From Dehalogenimonas sp. 4OHTPN (GTDB lineage: Bacteria > Chloroflexota > Dehalococcoidia > Dehalococcoidales > Dehalococcoidaceae): a DNA stretch of 64,000 bases. Location of the stretch: assembly GCF_040448695.1 (NCBI RefSeq), contig NZ_CP159307.1, forward strand, positions 682,001 through 746,000. Direction: 5' to 3'. A model generated the notes under the pieces. That model did no database searches and was not told the origin of the DNA. It saw only the letters and a list, made by a program, of their open reading frames with translations. Position 1 is the stretch's first letter, and the number at the start of each line of letters is the position of its first letter. Made by a program: the position numbers and the translations under genes. This document shows positions 35,096-43,486 of this stretch, in pieces.

Positions 35096-36601
35096 ATGTC
35101 CAGGTTCCATTCTCCACTTTCACGGCGTGATTTCATGAAGGCTCTGGGTTTCACAGGTGCTGGCTTGGGAGGCGCCGCTGCGCTTACGTCTCCAGTATTT
35201 CAAGACCTTGATGAACTCATGTCGTCCAACGGCAACTACTACGGATATGAAGTCGGTGATGGTTATATTCCCAACCTGCCATGGTATGTGAAGCACAAAG
35301 AATACTTTGAACCCACCGTGCCGATCGATTGGGATCATAAATGGCGCGTCGACGGCCGCCATGCCAGAGACTATAACGTAAAAGAAAGTAAATGGTTCTT
35401 TGATGCCTACAGCCTCGAGCAGGCGAAAAAATATGCCGAATGGCAGGAGGGCTACGATCCCAAATACAATTGGAAAGACCCCCGGCGCCAAGCGCTTGAT
35501 TCGGCTTCACAGGCAATAAACTCTTTCGTACCAAAACTGACTTTTCTAGGGCAAACCCCAACAAAAACACCTGAAAAAACAGGGTACCCTAAATGGACAG
35601 GGACTCCTAAAGAGAATATGAATCTGTTGCGAGGCATCGCGAGGTTTTTCGGGTGTGACGATATTGGGGTTATGGAGGATGACCCCCATTTGGAGCGCTT
35701 GACAACCACCTATGATATGGAAAGCGCCAAGATTGACCGGGAGAATGTGGATAACCCATACGTTGAAACCGATTCCAAAGGTAAGGTAACTAGAAAAGTT
35801 ATTCCGACAAGTTTTAAGTGGTCATTCGTCTGGACCTTCAGGCAAAACATCGATATGACTCGAGTTCAGCAGGGCGGCATCATGAGGGCTTGGCCGGAAT
35901 ATAATCCTCTCGGAGCCGGAGAAAATGCCGCAGTCTGGTACTGCTATTCCAGGATGAGTATTGTCGAAATCCGGTTGATGCAGTTTATCAGGGCGCTTGG
36001 CTACGATTGTGTAGCCGGAGGAATGAGCGCCATTACGTCTGGAACGGCTTTAGCGACTGTAAATGGTCTCCTTGAACATGCCAGAATGGGCCAGGTTGCT
36101 CTCCATCCAAAATTCGGGGCTACAATCCGCAGCACTTACAAGATGTGGACCAACCTGCCTTTGGTGCCAACCCGGCCGATTGATGCAGGTATCTATGAAT
36201 TCTGCAAGACGTGTGAAATCTGCGCGGAAGCTTGCCCGGGGCAAGTTATCCAGAGAAACCAGCCAACCTGGACCACCGGGCGAAATCCCGAAAACGGCGA
36301 TGATAACGGTGAACTCGGAGAGCCTCTGCCTTATCAGGCGCAAGGATTTCTCGGCTGGCGCACCGATATCGGGAAATGCCCTCATTGTCCGATGTGCCAG
36401 GGCACCTGCCCGTTCAATGAGATGCCGGAGGCTTCCTGGCTGCATACACTGGTCAAAACTACGACTGCCAATACAACCATATTCAATAAATTCTTCGCGG
36501 ATATGGATCGAACCTTCAAATATGGTCATAAGCTGGAAGCGGATTACTTTGACGAGCGCTTCGGCAAGATGCCTACCTACGGCATCGACACCATGCGATA
36601 A
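35096..36601 (+). CDS. rdhA: Reductive dehalogenase catalytic subunit RdhA
   Basis: The protein has 501 residues. It has a Tat signal SRRDFMKALGFTGAG (residues 9-23) with a hydrophobic stretch after it, and a corrinoid/dehalogenase core. Two [4Fe-4S] motifs follow: Cys370, 373, 376, 380 (CKTCEICAEACP) and Cys428, 431, 434, 438 (CPHCPMCQGTCP). Length and order match respiratory RdhA of Dehalococcoidia. It removes halogen from an organohalide electron acceptor at the outer face, using a corrinoid. The substrate cannot be told from sequence. GAAAGGAGG precedes the start and rdhB follows by 21 bases. Adjacent regulator genes of the MarR or two-component type are absent. Confidence 0.95.
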   Translation: MSRFHSPLSRRDFMKALGFTGAGLGGAAALTSPVFQDLDELMSSNGNYYGYEVGDGYIPNLPWYVKHKEYFEPTVPIDWDHKWRVDGRHARDYNVKESKWFFDAYSLEQAKKYAEWQEGYDPKYNWKDPRRQALDSASQAINSFVPKLTFLGQTPTKTPEKTGYPKWTGTPKENMNLLRGIARFFGCDDIGVMEDDPHLERLTTTYDMESAKIDRENVDNPYVETDSKGKVTRKVIPTSFKWSFVWTFRQNIDMTRVQQGGIMRAWPEYNPLGAGENAAVWYCYSRMSIVEIRLMQFIRALGYDCVAGGMSAITSGTALATVNGLLEHARMGQVALHPKFGATIRSTYKMWTNLPLVPTRPIDAGIYEFCKTCEICAEACPGQVIQRNQPTWTTGRNPENGDDNGELGEPLPYQAQGFLGWRTDIGKCPHCPMCQGTCPFNEMPEASWLHTLVKTTTANTTIFNKFFADMDRTFKYGHKLEADYFDERFGKMPTYGIDTMR

Positions 36602-36622
36602 AAAACTGGAGGTACAGGAAAT

Positions 36623-36901
36623 ATGTGGCTCGGATTGTTACTCGGCATAGTATTCGGCGTTGGCGCCATGTGGGTTATCAGGAGAGGCATAACTGTTAAA
36701 TGGTTTGAGTGGGTCCTCGCCGCTCTGGCTTTTCTTTCTCTGTATGGTGGTATCACTCACTACGTCGGTTCCCTCCATGAATTCGAACCGACCGCCGGCT
36801 TGTACGGATTATATATTTTCGGCGGTATAGCGCTGCTCCTTTTTGGTGTCACTGCCCAATTGGTATGGCGGCGGAACCGGAAAGTCAGTTCGGCCTCTTA
36901 A
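36623..36901 (+). CDS. rdhB: Reductive dehalogenase membrane anchor RdhB
   Basis: This 92-residue protein has three hydrophobic segments (about 2-20, 28-47 and 60-82) with WFEWVLAALAFLSLYGG and a C-terminal RRN tail, the usual form of RdhB anchors, which tether RdhA to the membrane. TGGAGGTACAGG precedes the ATG. It is cotranscribed with rdhA. Confidence 0.93.
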   Translation: MWLGLLLGIVFGVGAMWVIRRGITVKWFEWVLAALAFLSLYGGITHYVGSLHEFEPTAGLYGLYIFGGIALLLFGVTAQLVWRRNRKVSSAS

Positions 36902-36920
36902 TTGATGCGAAAAAAGGATA

Positions 36921-36955
36921 GAACAGCAGCGATGTGTCGAATATCGCTGCTGTTC
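36921..36955. terminator. 13-bp hairpin after rdhB
   Basis: GAACAGCAGCGAT (36921-36933) pairs perfectly with ATCGCTGCTGTTC (36943-36955). No T-run follows on the plus strand. On the minus strand a TCCTTTTTTC stretch follows. Its loop contains an upstream in-frame GTG for the next gene, arguing against that start. Confidence 0.7.
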
Positions 36956-36969
36956 CCCAAGACTCGAAT

Positions 36970-37416
36970 ATGCTAAGAATAAGAAAATGGATGGCGGTTA
37001 TCTGTATTAGTCTCCCTCTGATGATTGGCGGCTGCGGTGAAGATGATCAGTTGATGTCGCTTCCAGATGAAACCTTCTGTCCGGATGCCAGTATCGATGT
37101 CGATCTTCTGGTAATCAATAAAACTCCCTATGAGACCGGACAAATCCCGCTCTCCGATCAAGCCTTTCCATCCGGTCAAAAACCAATATATTGTACTTTT
37201 TGGCTGACCGGCGATCTGTGTTGCACAAAAGTAACGGTGGAATGTGTCAATCAAGGAACGACGGTCTATCGCTGGGTCGAGGATGGCAACAACATCCGGA
37301 CTCCCCAGGCGGTGGTTATGATGCCCACGAATGGTTGGCTGCCTGGCACATTTGAACTTATTCTGTTCATCGATTTACGAAGAGTTGTGGAATCTACTTT
37401 CACCGTCATAGATTGA
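36970..37416 (+). CDS. Small predicted lipoprotein, unknown function
   Basis: The protein has 148 residues from the ATG at 36970. The signal peptide is MLRIRKW plus a hydrophobic core ending LMIGGC, a lipobox with the Cys at about 21. The mature part has paired cysteines (FCPD; YCTF; LCCTKVTVEC) and is otherwise acidic and beta-rich in appearance. I recognise no family. It follows rdhAB, but the intervening hairpin may separate the units. No ribosome binding site is visible. Confidence 0.55.
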   Translation: MLRIRKWMAVICISLPLMIGGCGEDDQLMSLPDETFCPDASIDVDLLVINKTPYETGQIPLSDQAFPSGQKPIYCTFWLTGDLCCTKVTVECVNQGTTVYRWVEDGNNIRTPQAVVMMPTNGWLPGTFELILFIDLRRVVESTFTVID

Positions 37417-37623
37417 ACATCTTGTTATTCCCGGTCTATCCGTTTCTCCCCCGTCCTAACAAAACCGGCTATTGTACCAAGCAGGTTTTTTCGTCTCTAA
37501 TACGACAAAATATCAGACCGGGTCTTAAGTTGAAACAGACTTGGACACCAGCTAACCGATACACATTTTTGCACGATGATATAATTGCTCAGGCAACAAC
37601 TCCGAATTTAAAGGAGGTATCCC

Positions 37624-38103
37624 ATGCCGCGGATCACCGACATCATGGTTTTTCAGCAAAAAGAGATAGATACCCTGGTTATTCGTAAAAGGACCAGGGT
37701 TCAGGATTTGCCTCAATTGATCGGTGAATGCTACGGCAAAATTGCCGCCTACCTGGGTGAAAACCATCAATTGATGTCAGATATCCCGTTCGTGGCCTAT
37801 CACAACATGGACATGCAGGACTTGGACGTTGAGATCGGATTCCCCGTAGCGAAACCTCTACCCGATAACGGCGATATCAAAACAGCGGTCATTCCACCCG
37901 GGCTTGTAGTATGGTGTATGTACCAGGGTCCTTATAGTGAGTTGAAGACTACGTATGACGAAATGGCCAGCTGGATACAGAACAATGGGTACAACGCTCT
38001 GGGTACAGCCTATGAGTGTTACTTCAACGGGCCGGAGTACCCTGAGCACCTGCTATTGACCAAAATCATGTTCCCGGTGGAGAAGCTTAGCTCTAAAAAA
38101 TAG
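37624..38103 (+). CDS. GyrI-like small-molecule-binding domain protein
   Basis: The 159-residue protein is a stand-alone GyrI/AraC effector-binding domain. VFQQKEIDTLVIRKRTRVQDLPQ at the start, the centre EIGFPVAKPLPDNGDIKTAVIPPG and the later YNALGTAYECYF are the fold's landmarks. AAAGGAGGTATCCC precedes the ATG, with a TATAAT further upstream. Such proteins bind hydrophobic small molecules or modulate enzymes. It converges with an AraC regulator carrying the same type of domain. Confidence 0.8.
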   Translation: MPRITDIMVFQQKEIDTLVIRKRTRVQDLPQLIGECYGKIAAYLGENHQLMSDIPFVAYHNMDMQDLDVEIGFPVAKPLPDNGDIKTAVIPPGLVVWCMYQGPYSELKTTYDEMASWIQNNGYNALGTAYECYFNGPEYPEHLLLTKIMFPVEKLSSKK

Positions 38104-38111
38104 CACAAACA

Positions 38112-38144
38112 ACACCCGAGGGGCTGATGAAGCCCCTCGGGTGT
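38112..38144. terminator. Hairpin between the convergent GyrI and AraC-GyrI genes
   Basis: ACACCCGAGGGGCT (38112-38125) pairs perfectly with AGCCCCTCGGGTGT (38131-38144) around a 5-base loop. It is 14 bp and GC-rich, with weak T-runs, and probably serves both converging units. Confidence 0.75.
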
Positions 38145-38183
38145 GCTATCAATTCTGATCCTTATTCTGTCAAACAAAATTAG

Positions 38184-39101
38184 TCACGACCCCGGCTTCG
38201 GATTCAACTGCCTGACAGGTCTGGCTTCGATGTAGCCCCGGTAGCCCATCGGCTCAAGCTGGAAGCGTGGACCGTCATTATCAGCCCATTCAAAGCCATA
38301 GATACTTGGGTCGTAGGTTTTCATTACCTCCCACAAATCACTGATCGCGTCCTCGAACTTCGAATCATCATACGGCGGCCCTTGAAATACCATCATCTTA
38401 CACGCCGGAAGGGAAATCATTTCAAAACCATCAGGCACAGGACCCTGATAAGAACTCGGCATTTCAACGCCTTGAGCGTAAACGGAGGTCCCGGGCAGGA
38501 TCAGGTTGTCGGGCAGCCACATCCCCATTGGCTCATATAGCGCGTCTTTGATGTTGCTGAGAGTATCCCAAACCTCACACCCTACCTCTTCACAGTATTC
38601 AAAGTAATGAGTTGCCTTTGTGCCGCGCTTCAGTATCAACTTGCGTTCAGGCCGATCAATTACCTGGACGAAGACGGTATTACAATTGCTCTTTCCCATG
38701 TCAGGTTCTCCTTTTTGTCTGTTGAGATAGTAGTTGGAGTCGCGAGAGGGCAAGAACAGTCTCAGCGGCGTCTTTCGCCGGCGGAACTCGCTCGGCGCCA
38801 CGCCGAACTCCTTTGAGAAAGCCCGGGTAAAACCTTCATGCGATTCGAATACGAAATCAAAGGCGACGTCTATTACCTTGCAGTCACCGCCAGCTAGCTT
38901 GGCGGCGGCCGCCGACAGGCGCATCGCCCGGATGTATTCGAACGCCGTCTTGCCGGTCACCTCCTTGAAAATCCTTGCCGAATAAAACGGAGAGTAACCA
39001 GCCGCCTGAGCCAGTTGATACAGCGTAATCGGCTCCTGCAGTCGCCGCTCCATGAACTGCTGCATCCGCCGGACAGCTAGTACCTTTTCTCGGTTCTCCA
39101 T
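38184..39101 (-). CDS. AraC-family regulator with C-terminal GyrI-like effector domain
   Basis: The protein has 305 residues. The N-terminal AraC double HTH (about 10-110) has LAQAAGYSPFYSARIFKEVTG and FESHEGFTRAFSKEFGVAPSEFRR. The C-terminal GyrI-like domain is about 145-300 (QVIDRPERKLILKRG, MGMWLPDNL, MGYRGYIEARP). The architecture matches Rob/SoxS-like or BmrR-like effector-sensing activators. The ligand is unknown. Its convergent neighbour has the same ligand-domain type. Confidence 0.88.
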   Translation of the reverse strand: MENREKVLAVRRMQQFMERRLQEPITLYQLAQAAGYSPFYSARIFKEVTGKTAFEYIRAMRLSAAAAKLAGGDCKVIDVAFDFVFESHEGFTRAFSKEFGVAPSEFRRRKTPLRLFLPSRDSNYYLNRQKGEPDMGKSNCNTVFVQVIDRPERKLILKRGTKATHYFEYCEEVGCEVWDTLSNIKDALYEPMGMWLPDNLILPGTSVYAQGVEMPSSYQGPVPDGFEMISLPACKMMVFQGPPYDDSKFEDAISDLWEVMKTYDPSIYGFEWADNDGPRFQLEPMGYRGYIEARPVRQLNPKPGS

Positions 39102-39682
39102 AACTACTTCGGCAGTCAGTATAGCATCCAGGCGCGTGGCAGAGCTTGACCTGGATTGCGCAGTTTATCTGTTTGGCGAGCCTCGAGGTCTATCCACACT
39201 TCCCCAAGCGCCCGCGTCCTCTGCCGTAAATATATTCTCGATAAGGCACTAAAAACGTCACCGGGCGCTTGACAGTACAAAGAACACAGGTGCTATAATA
39301 CCGCCATGACTTGCGATAGCACACGTGTACTAATTAATGCCCCCTCTTGTTTTCAGTGTCCACCGGCGGTACGAAACGACGCGACCCGGCTTTCCTCCCG
39401 TGGTTCTCTGTCTTTGTTCGGGCCTGAAGTTTGCCCTGCCGCCGAAAGAACGACTCGGCACAACTCTGACGGAGGGGTAAAAACCGCCTTCGTTCCCAAA
39501 TCCGACGATTATCGTTTCTCAGGTTCAGTCCATCGTGGAAATTCGGTTTCGTTTCCGGAAAACATGGCTTTTTTGCGAATAAACAAAAACAAAGCGGTTC
39601 TCGCCCTTCAGATTCGCCCCCACGACGGATTAGCGCTTTTTATGATATATTATCGGCTGAACATCCATTCAAGGAGACTTCC
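39102..39682 (+). promoter_or_regulatory. Long leader region upstream of the biotin carboxylase gene
   Basis: TTGACA (39269-39274), 19 bases, TATAAT (39294-39299) is a strong promoter whose transcript would start near 39306, about 377 bases before the ATG at 39683. Within the leader, CCCCTC (near 39341-39346) can pair with GAGGGG (near 39472-39477), and CGGCGG (39364-39369) with CCGCCG (39439-39444), giving a possible folded domain of about 135 bases. Alternatively an open frame of 126 codons starts exactly at the transcription start (ATG 39306) and overlaps the next gene by ATGA; its composition does not look like a protein. 39102-39260 shows nothing else. Confidence 0.5.
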
Positions 39683-41101
39683 ATGATCAGCAAAGTCCTC
39701 GTGGCCAATAGAGGCGAAATTGCCGTCCGCGTCATGCGCGCCTGCCGCGAACTTGGCATAAACACCGTGGCCGTCTACTCCGAAGCGGACAAAGATGCCT
39801 TCCACGCCAAGTACGCTGACGAAGCCTATCTTCTGGGCCCGGCGCCGGCTACGCTGTCCTATCTGAACATGGATAAAATCATCGAGATCGCTAAAGCCAG
39901 CAAAGCCGAAGCGATCCATCCCGGCTACGGTTTCCTGTCGGAGAACGCCGCCTTCGCCCGCGCCTGCGAACAGGCCAAGATAATCTTCATCGGCCCGCCA
40001 GCCAGGGTGCTGGAAGTCACCGGCAACAAGATCGCCGCCCGCGAGGAAGCGGTCAAAGCCGGGGTGCCGGTGGTGCCCGGCACCGGCGAATGCCCGGCGG
40101 ACTTTTGCCAGCTTCAGGACGACCTGGGTGAGATCGGCTACCCGATGATCGTCAAACCGGCCGGCGGCGGCGGCGGCATCGGCATGGTCATCGCCCGGTC
40201 GGACAGCGATTTGCAGCGCGCCCTGACCCTTTCGCCCCAGATGGCTAAGAAGAGTTTCGGCATTGCCAGCGTCTACATCGAAAAATACATCGAACACCCG
40301 CGCCACATCGAGTTCCAGATCCTGGCCGATTCCCAGGGCAATGTCATTCACCTCGGCGAGCGGGAATGCTCCATACAGCGCTTCCATTCCAAGGTCATCG
40401 AGGAATCGCCCTCGCCGGCGCTCACCCCTGAACTCAGGGCGGAGATGGGCGGCGCGGCGGTGCGCCTTGCCCGGGCCATCAAGTATGTCGGCGCCGGCAC
40501 GGTGGAGTTCATCTTTTCCGAGGGCCGCTACTATTTTCTGGAGGTAAATGCCCGAATCCAGGTGGAGCACCCGGTGACGGAGATGGTCACCGGCGTTGAC
40601 CTGGTCAAGGAACAGATCAATGTCGCCGCTGGCCTGTCGCTCTCCATCAGGCAGGAAGACGTCAAAACCCGCGGCTGGGCCATTGAATGCCGCATCAACG
40701 CCGAGGACCCCATCCGCAACTTCATGCCGTCGCCCGGCACCATTACCGGCTACCGCTCGCCCGGCGGCATCGGCATCAGGGTAGATTCGGGGATTTATAC
40801 CGGGTACACCATTCCGGACTGCTATCACCCGATGATTTCCAAGCTGGTAGCCTGGGGTAAAGACCGCAATGACGCCATCATGCGCATGCGCCGGGCGCTT
40901 TATGAGTATGTAATCCTGGGCGTGAGCACCAATTTGGTACTCCACAAAGCTATTATGGAAAATCCGCGTTTCGTCTCCGGTGATCTGGACACCGATTTCA
41001 TCACCCGCGAAGTTGGACTGCTGGCCGACATGCAGCGCATCAAAGAGCGGGACAAGGCCATCACCGAGCGGTTGTCGACCATCTTCGTCCGCCCGAAGTA
41101 G
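39683..41101 (+). CDS. Biotin carboxylase-type subunit (pyruvate/acetyl-CoA carboxylase A-like)
   Basis: This 472-residue ATP-grasp carboxylase starts MISKVLVANRGEIAVRVMRAC, with HPGYGFLSENAAFA, the glycine loop GGGGGIGM and FLEVNARIQVEHPVTEMVTG. Two spots differ from textbook AccC: QRFHSKVIEE (usually QRRHQKLIEE) and EVNAR (usually EMNTR). It carboxylates a biotin carrier in an acyl-CoA or pyruvate carboxylase. No carrier or carboxyltransferase gene is next to it, so the partner is elsewhere. AAGGAGACTTCC precedes the ATG. Confidence 0.88.
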   Translation: MISKVLVANRGEIAVRVMRACRELGINTVAVYSEADKDAFHAKYADEAYLLGPAPATLSYLNMDKIIEIAKASKAEAIHPGYGFLSENAAFARACEQAKIIFIGPPARVLEVTGNKIAAREEAVKAGVPVVPGTGECPADFCQLQDDLGEIGYPMIVKPAGGGGGIGMVIARSDSDLQRALTLSPQMAKKSFGIASVYIEKYIEHPRHIEFQILADSQGNVIHLGERECSIQRFHSKVIEESPSPALTPELRAEMGGAAVRLARAIKYVGAGTVEFIFSEGRYYFLEVNARIQVEHPVTEMVTGVDLVKEQINVAAGLSLSIRQEDVKTRGWAIECRINAEDPIRNFMPSPGTITGYRSPGGIGIRVDSGIYTGYTIPDCYHPMISKLVAWGKDRNDAIMRMRRALYEYVILGVSTNLVLHKAIMENPRFVSGDLDTDFITREVGLLADMQRIKERDKAITERLSTIFVRPK

Positions 41102-41114
41102 GGCAGAGCTGTCG

Positions 41115-41999
41115 ATGCCTGGTGACAGAGTTCTACTCTTTATCGGCGCCCACCCAGACGACGAGAGCTTCGGGCCGGGAGCGACACTGGCGCATTACGC
41201 GCTCAAAGGCGTCAAAGTCTATTACGCCTGTGCCACTCGAGGAGAGGCCGGCACCATCGACCCGCAGTTCTTCATGTCGGGACTTGTCGACTCCGGGGAC
41301 GTACGCTGGGCAGAGCTTCAATGTGCCGGTAGGGCTCTTGGCCTTTCGGCAATCTTCCACCTGGGCTATCGGGACTCCGGCATGGCGGGCAGCGCCGATA
41401 ATCAAAACCCGCAGGCGCTGGTCAACGCTCCAGTCGAACAGGTTGCCGGGCGTATCGTTAGAATCATCCGGGAGATTAAACCCCAGGTAATCCTTACCCA
41501 CGACCCCTGCGGCGACTACGGTCATCCGGATCACGTGGCGGTTAATCGCGCCGCCGTTGAAGCCTTCCAAGCCGCCGGCGACCACATGCGCTACCCGGAG
41601 GCCGGACCGCCGTTTCAGCCTTCGAAGCTCTACTTCAGCGTCTTCTCTCGGCGGTTGTTGAAGCTGGCGGTCAGACTTCTACCGCTTCTTGGCCAAAACC
41701 CTGAAAAATTCGGCCGGAATAAAGATATCGACCTGACCAGACTCACCGGCGAGTGTCTGCCTGTACATGCCAGGGTCAAATTGGACCGGGCGGCGTTTAA
41801 CGCCCGGGGTGAAGCCTCTGCCTGTCACCGCAGCCAACTCTACGGCGGCGGCGGCCCGCCTCGCGCCGGCATCTTGGGTCTGATCGAAAAGATTATCGGG
41901 CGCAGGGATTCTTTCAGCCGCGCCTTCCCGCCGGCGGCGACACGAACGGTCGAACATGACTTGTTTGAAGGACTAGATCAGGACAGCAGAGCACGGTAA
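41115..41999 (+). CDS. PIG-L/LmbE-family zinc deacetylase
   Basis: The protein has 294 residues. AHPDDESFGPGATLAHY holds the first zinc ligands (HPDD), and THDPCGDYGHPDHVAV the second (HPDH). The region after about 180 is variable, as usual in the family. It deacetylates an N-acetyl sugar or conjugate. The ATG at 41115 is 13 bases after the carboxylase stop. The 3' end overlaps convergent glgA by 22 bases. Confidence 0.85.
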   Translation: MPGDRVLLFIGAHPDDESFGPGATLAHYALKGVKVYYACATRGEAGTIDPQFFMSGLVDSGDVRWAELQCAGRALGLSAIFHLGYRDSGMAGSADNQNPQALVNAPVEQVAGRIVRIIREIKPQVILTHDPCGDYGHPDHVAVNRAAVEAFQAAGDHMRYPEAGPPFQPSKLYFSVFSRRLLKLAVRLLPLLGQNPEKFGRNKDIDLTRLTGECLPVHARVKLDRAAFNARGEASACHRSQLYGGGGPPRAGILGLIEKIIGRRDSFSRAFPPAATRTVEHDLFEGLDQDSRAR

Positions 42000-43435
42000 A
42001 TCCGGAGGTACTCGTGCATCGATCGGGACCATGAATGGTCGGCTAACATGCCGCGGCGCATCAGCGATTGCCAGGCCAGTCGATCCTCGAACCAGGTACG
42101 CGCCCGGTTTACCGCTTCCCAAAGGGCGGCCCCGGAATATTCGTCGAATAAAAAACCGTCGCCCCGGTCGCCTCCCGCCGGTTTCACGGTATCGGCCAGG
42201 CCACCGGTGCGCCGTACAATCGGAATGGTGCCGTACTTAAGGGCATACAGCTGCGTTAAGCCACACGGCTCACGCTTTGACGGCATCAGTAGCATGTCAG
42301 CGCCGGCGATGGTCCGATGGGCTAGACCGTCATCGAAACCAATTACCGCTCCAGCCCTGCCCGGATACATCGAAGGCAAGGGGCGGAAAAAATCCTCCAG
42401 GTCTCGACTGCCGTTGCCCAGGAGAATGAATTGGGCGCCGGAACCGATGAGATTATTTAATATTTCTCTAATCAGGTCCATACCCTTGCCGTCGGCTAAC
42501 CGGGAGACCACTGCCGCCACCGGCGCCGCCGGGTCTTCTTCGAGGCCGTAATAGTGCTGAATGGCTTTTTTACAGGCTGCCTTGCCGCTTAGATCAGCCG
42601 CGGAATAACGTTGGACTAAATACCGGTCGTTTTCCGGGTTCCAGAGGTTGTAATCTACTCCGTTCACTATGCCTGAGAAACTGGCGGCGCGTGCCCGCAG
42701 TACACCCTCCAGCCCGAAACCGCAGCCTTCGTAAGTCACTTCCCTAGTGTAGGTCGGGCTGACGGTAGTCAGGCGGTCAGCGAGCTCCAGCCCGGATTTC
42801 AGAAAGTTTATACCGCCGTAAAACTCGAACGCTGGGTAAAAGGCAGCCGGATCGAGTCCAAGCGACGGCCAGAGGTCGCGGGCGAAATGCCCCTGGTAGG
42901 CAAGGTTGTGGATGGTCAGCAACGTCCGCGCGGCGGAAAGGCCGGGATAGCGTTCAGGTTGAAGTTTTAGGATAGCGGCCGCCGGCGCCGCGTGCCAGTC
43001 GTTCACGTGGATAATCCGGCTCCCTGTTAATCCGGCAACCTCCAGCACAGCCCTGGAGAAAAGCGCAAAACGCCGGTCGTTGTCCGGGTAGTCTATACCG
43101 GACTCCCCGTAGAGTCCGGCGCGATCAAAGAACTCGTCGCAGCGGATGAAATATATATCTTGTGAAGGCCCGATCGAACTGCGGTGGATGGCGGCAGGTA
43201 ACACCTGCCCGGTAGTCTTGAACTCGATGTCGGCGACGTATTGCGCATCATTTATGGACGTTTTGATGATGCCCCGATAAGCCGGCATCACCAGGTTCAC
43301 CTGGCAGCCGTTTGCTGCCAGGGATGCCGACAGGGCTGCGACCGCATCTGCTAGTCCGCCGGTTTTGGCAAATGGCGTTATTTCAGACGCGGCTATGGTG
43401 ACCTTAAGCTGGTTGATGCCTGTAGCGGCTATCAT
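41978..43435 (-). CDS. glgA: Glycogen/starch synthase GlgA
   Basis: This 485-residue GT5 glycosyltransferase has SEITPFAKTGGLADAVAAL, HVNDWHAAPAA, VSPTYTREVTY and the C-terminal PSKREPCGLTQLYALKYGTIPIVR donor site. It extends alpha-1,4-glucan from ADP-glucose made by the adjacent GlgC. It lies 51 bases after glgC on the same strand. A GC-rich GGGGGTGACAG precedes the ATG. Confidence 0.94.
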   Translation of the reverse strand: MIAATGINQLKVTIAASEITPFAKTGGLADAVAALSASLAANGCQVNLVMPAYRGIIKTSINDAQYVADIEFKTTGQVLPAAIHRSSIGPSQDIYFIRCDEFFDRAGLYGESGIDYPDNDRRFALFSRAVLEVAGLTGSRIIHVNDWHAAPAAAILKLQPERYPGLSAARTLLTIHNLAYQGHFARDLWPSLGLDPAAFYPAFEFYGGINFLKSGLELADRLTTVSPTYTREVTYEGCGFGLEGVLRARAASFSGIVNGVDYNLWNPENDRYLVQRYSAADLSGKAACKKAIQHYYGLEEDPAAPVAAVVSRLADGKGMDLIREILNNLIGSGAQFILLGNGSRDLEDFFRPLPSMYPGRAGAVIGFDDGLAHRTIAGADMLLMPSKREPCGLTQLYALKYGTIPIVRRTGGLADTVKPAGGDRGDGFLFDEYSGAALWEAVNRARTWFEDRLAWQSLMRRGMLADHSWSRSMHEYLRIYRALLS

Positions 43436-43486
43436 CTGTCACCCCCGCCGTTCAATGGAGACCCCATTTGGTGGCCGCCGCGCCTT

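Noticed and set aside
38112-38144. CRISPR-like or multi-copy repeat
   Set aside because: It is a single inverted repeat between convergent genes, best read as a terminator. No arrays of spaced repeats occur in the window.
39650-40945. 431-codon open frame on the minus strand
   Set aside because: It is a shadow antisense to the biotin carboxylase gene, created by high-GC third positions. Its product is low-complexity Gly/Asp/His/Ala.
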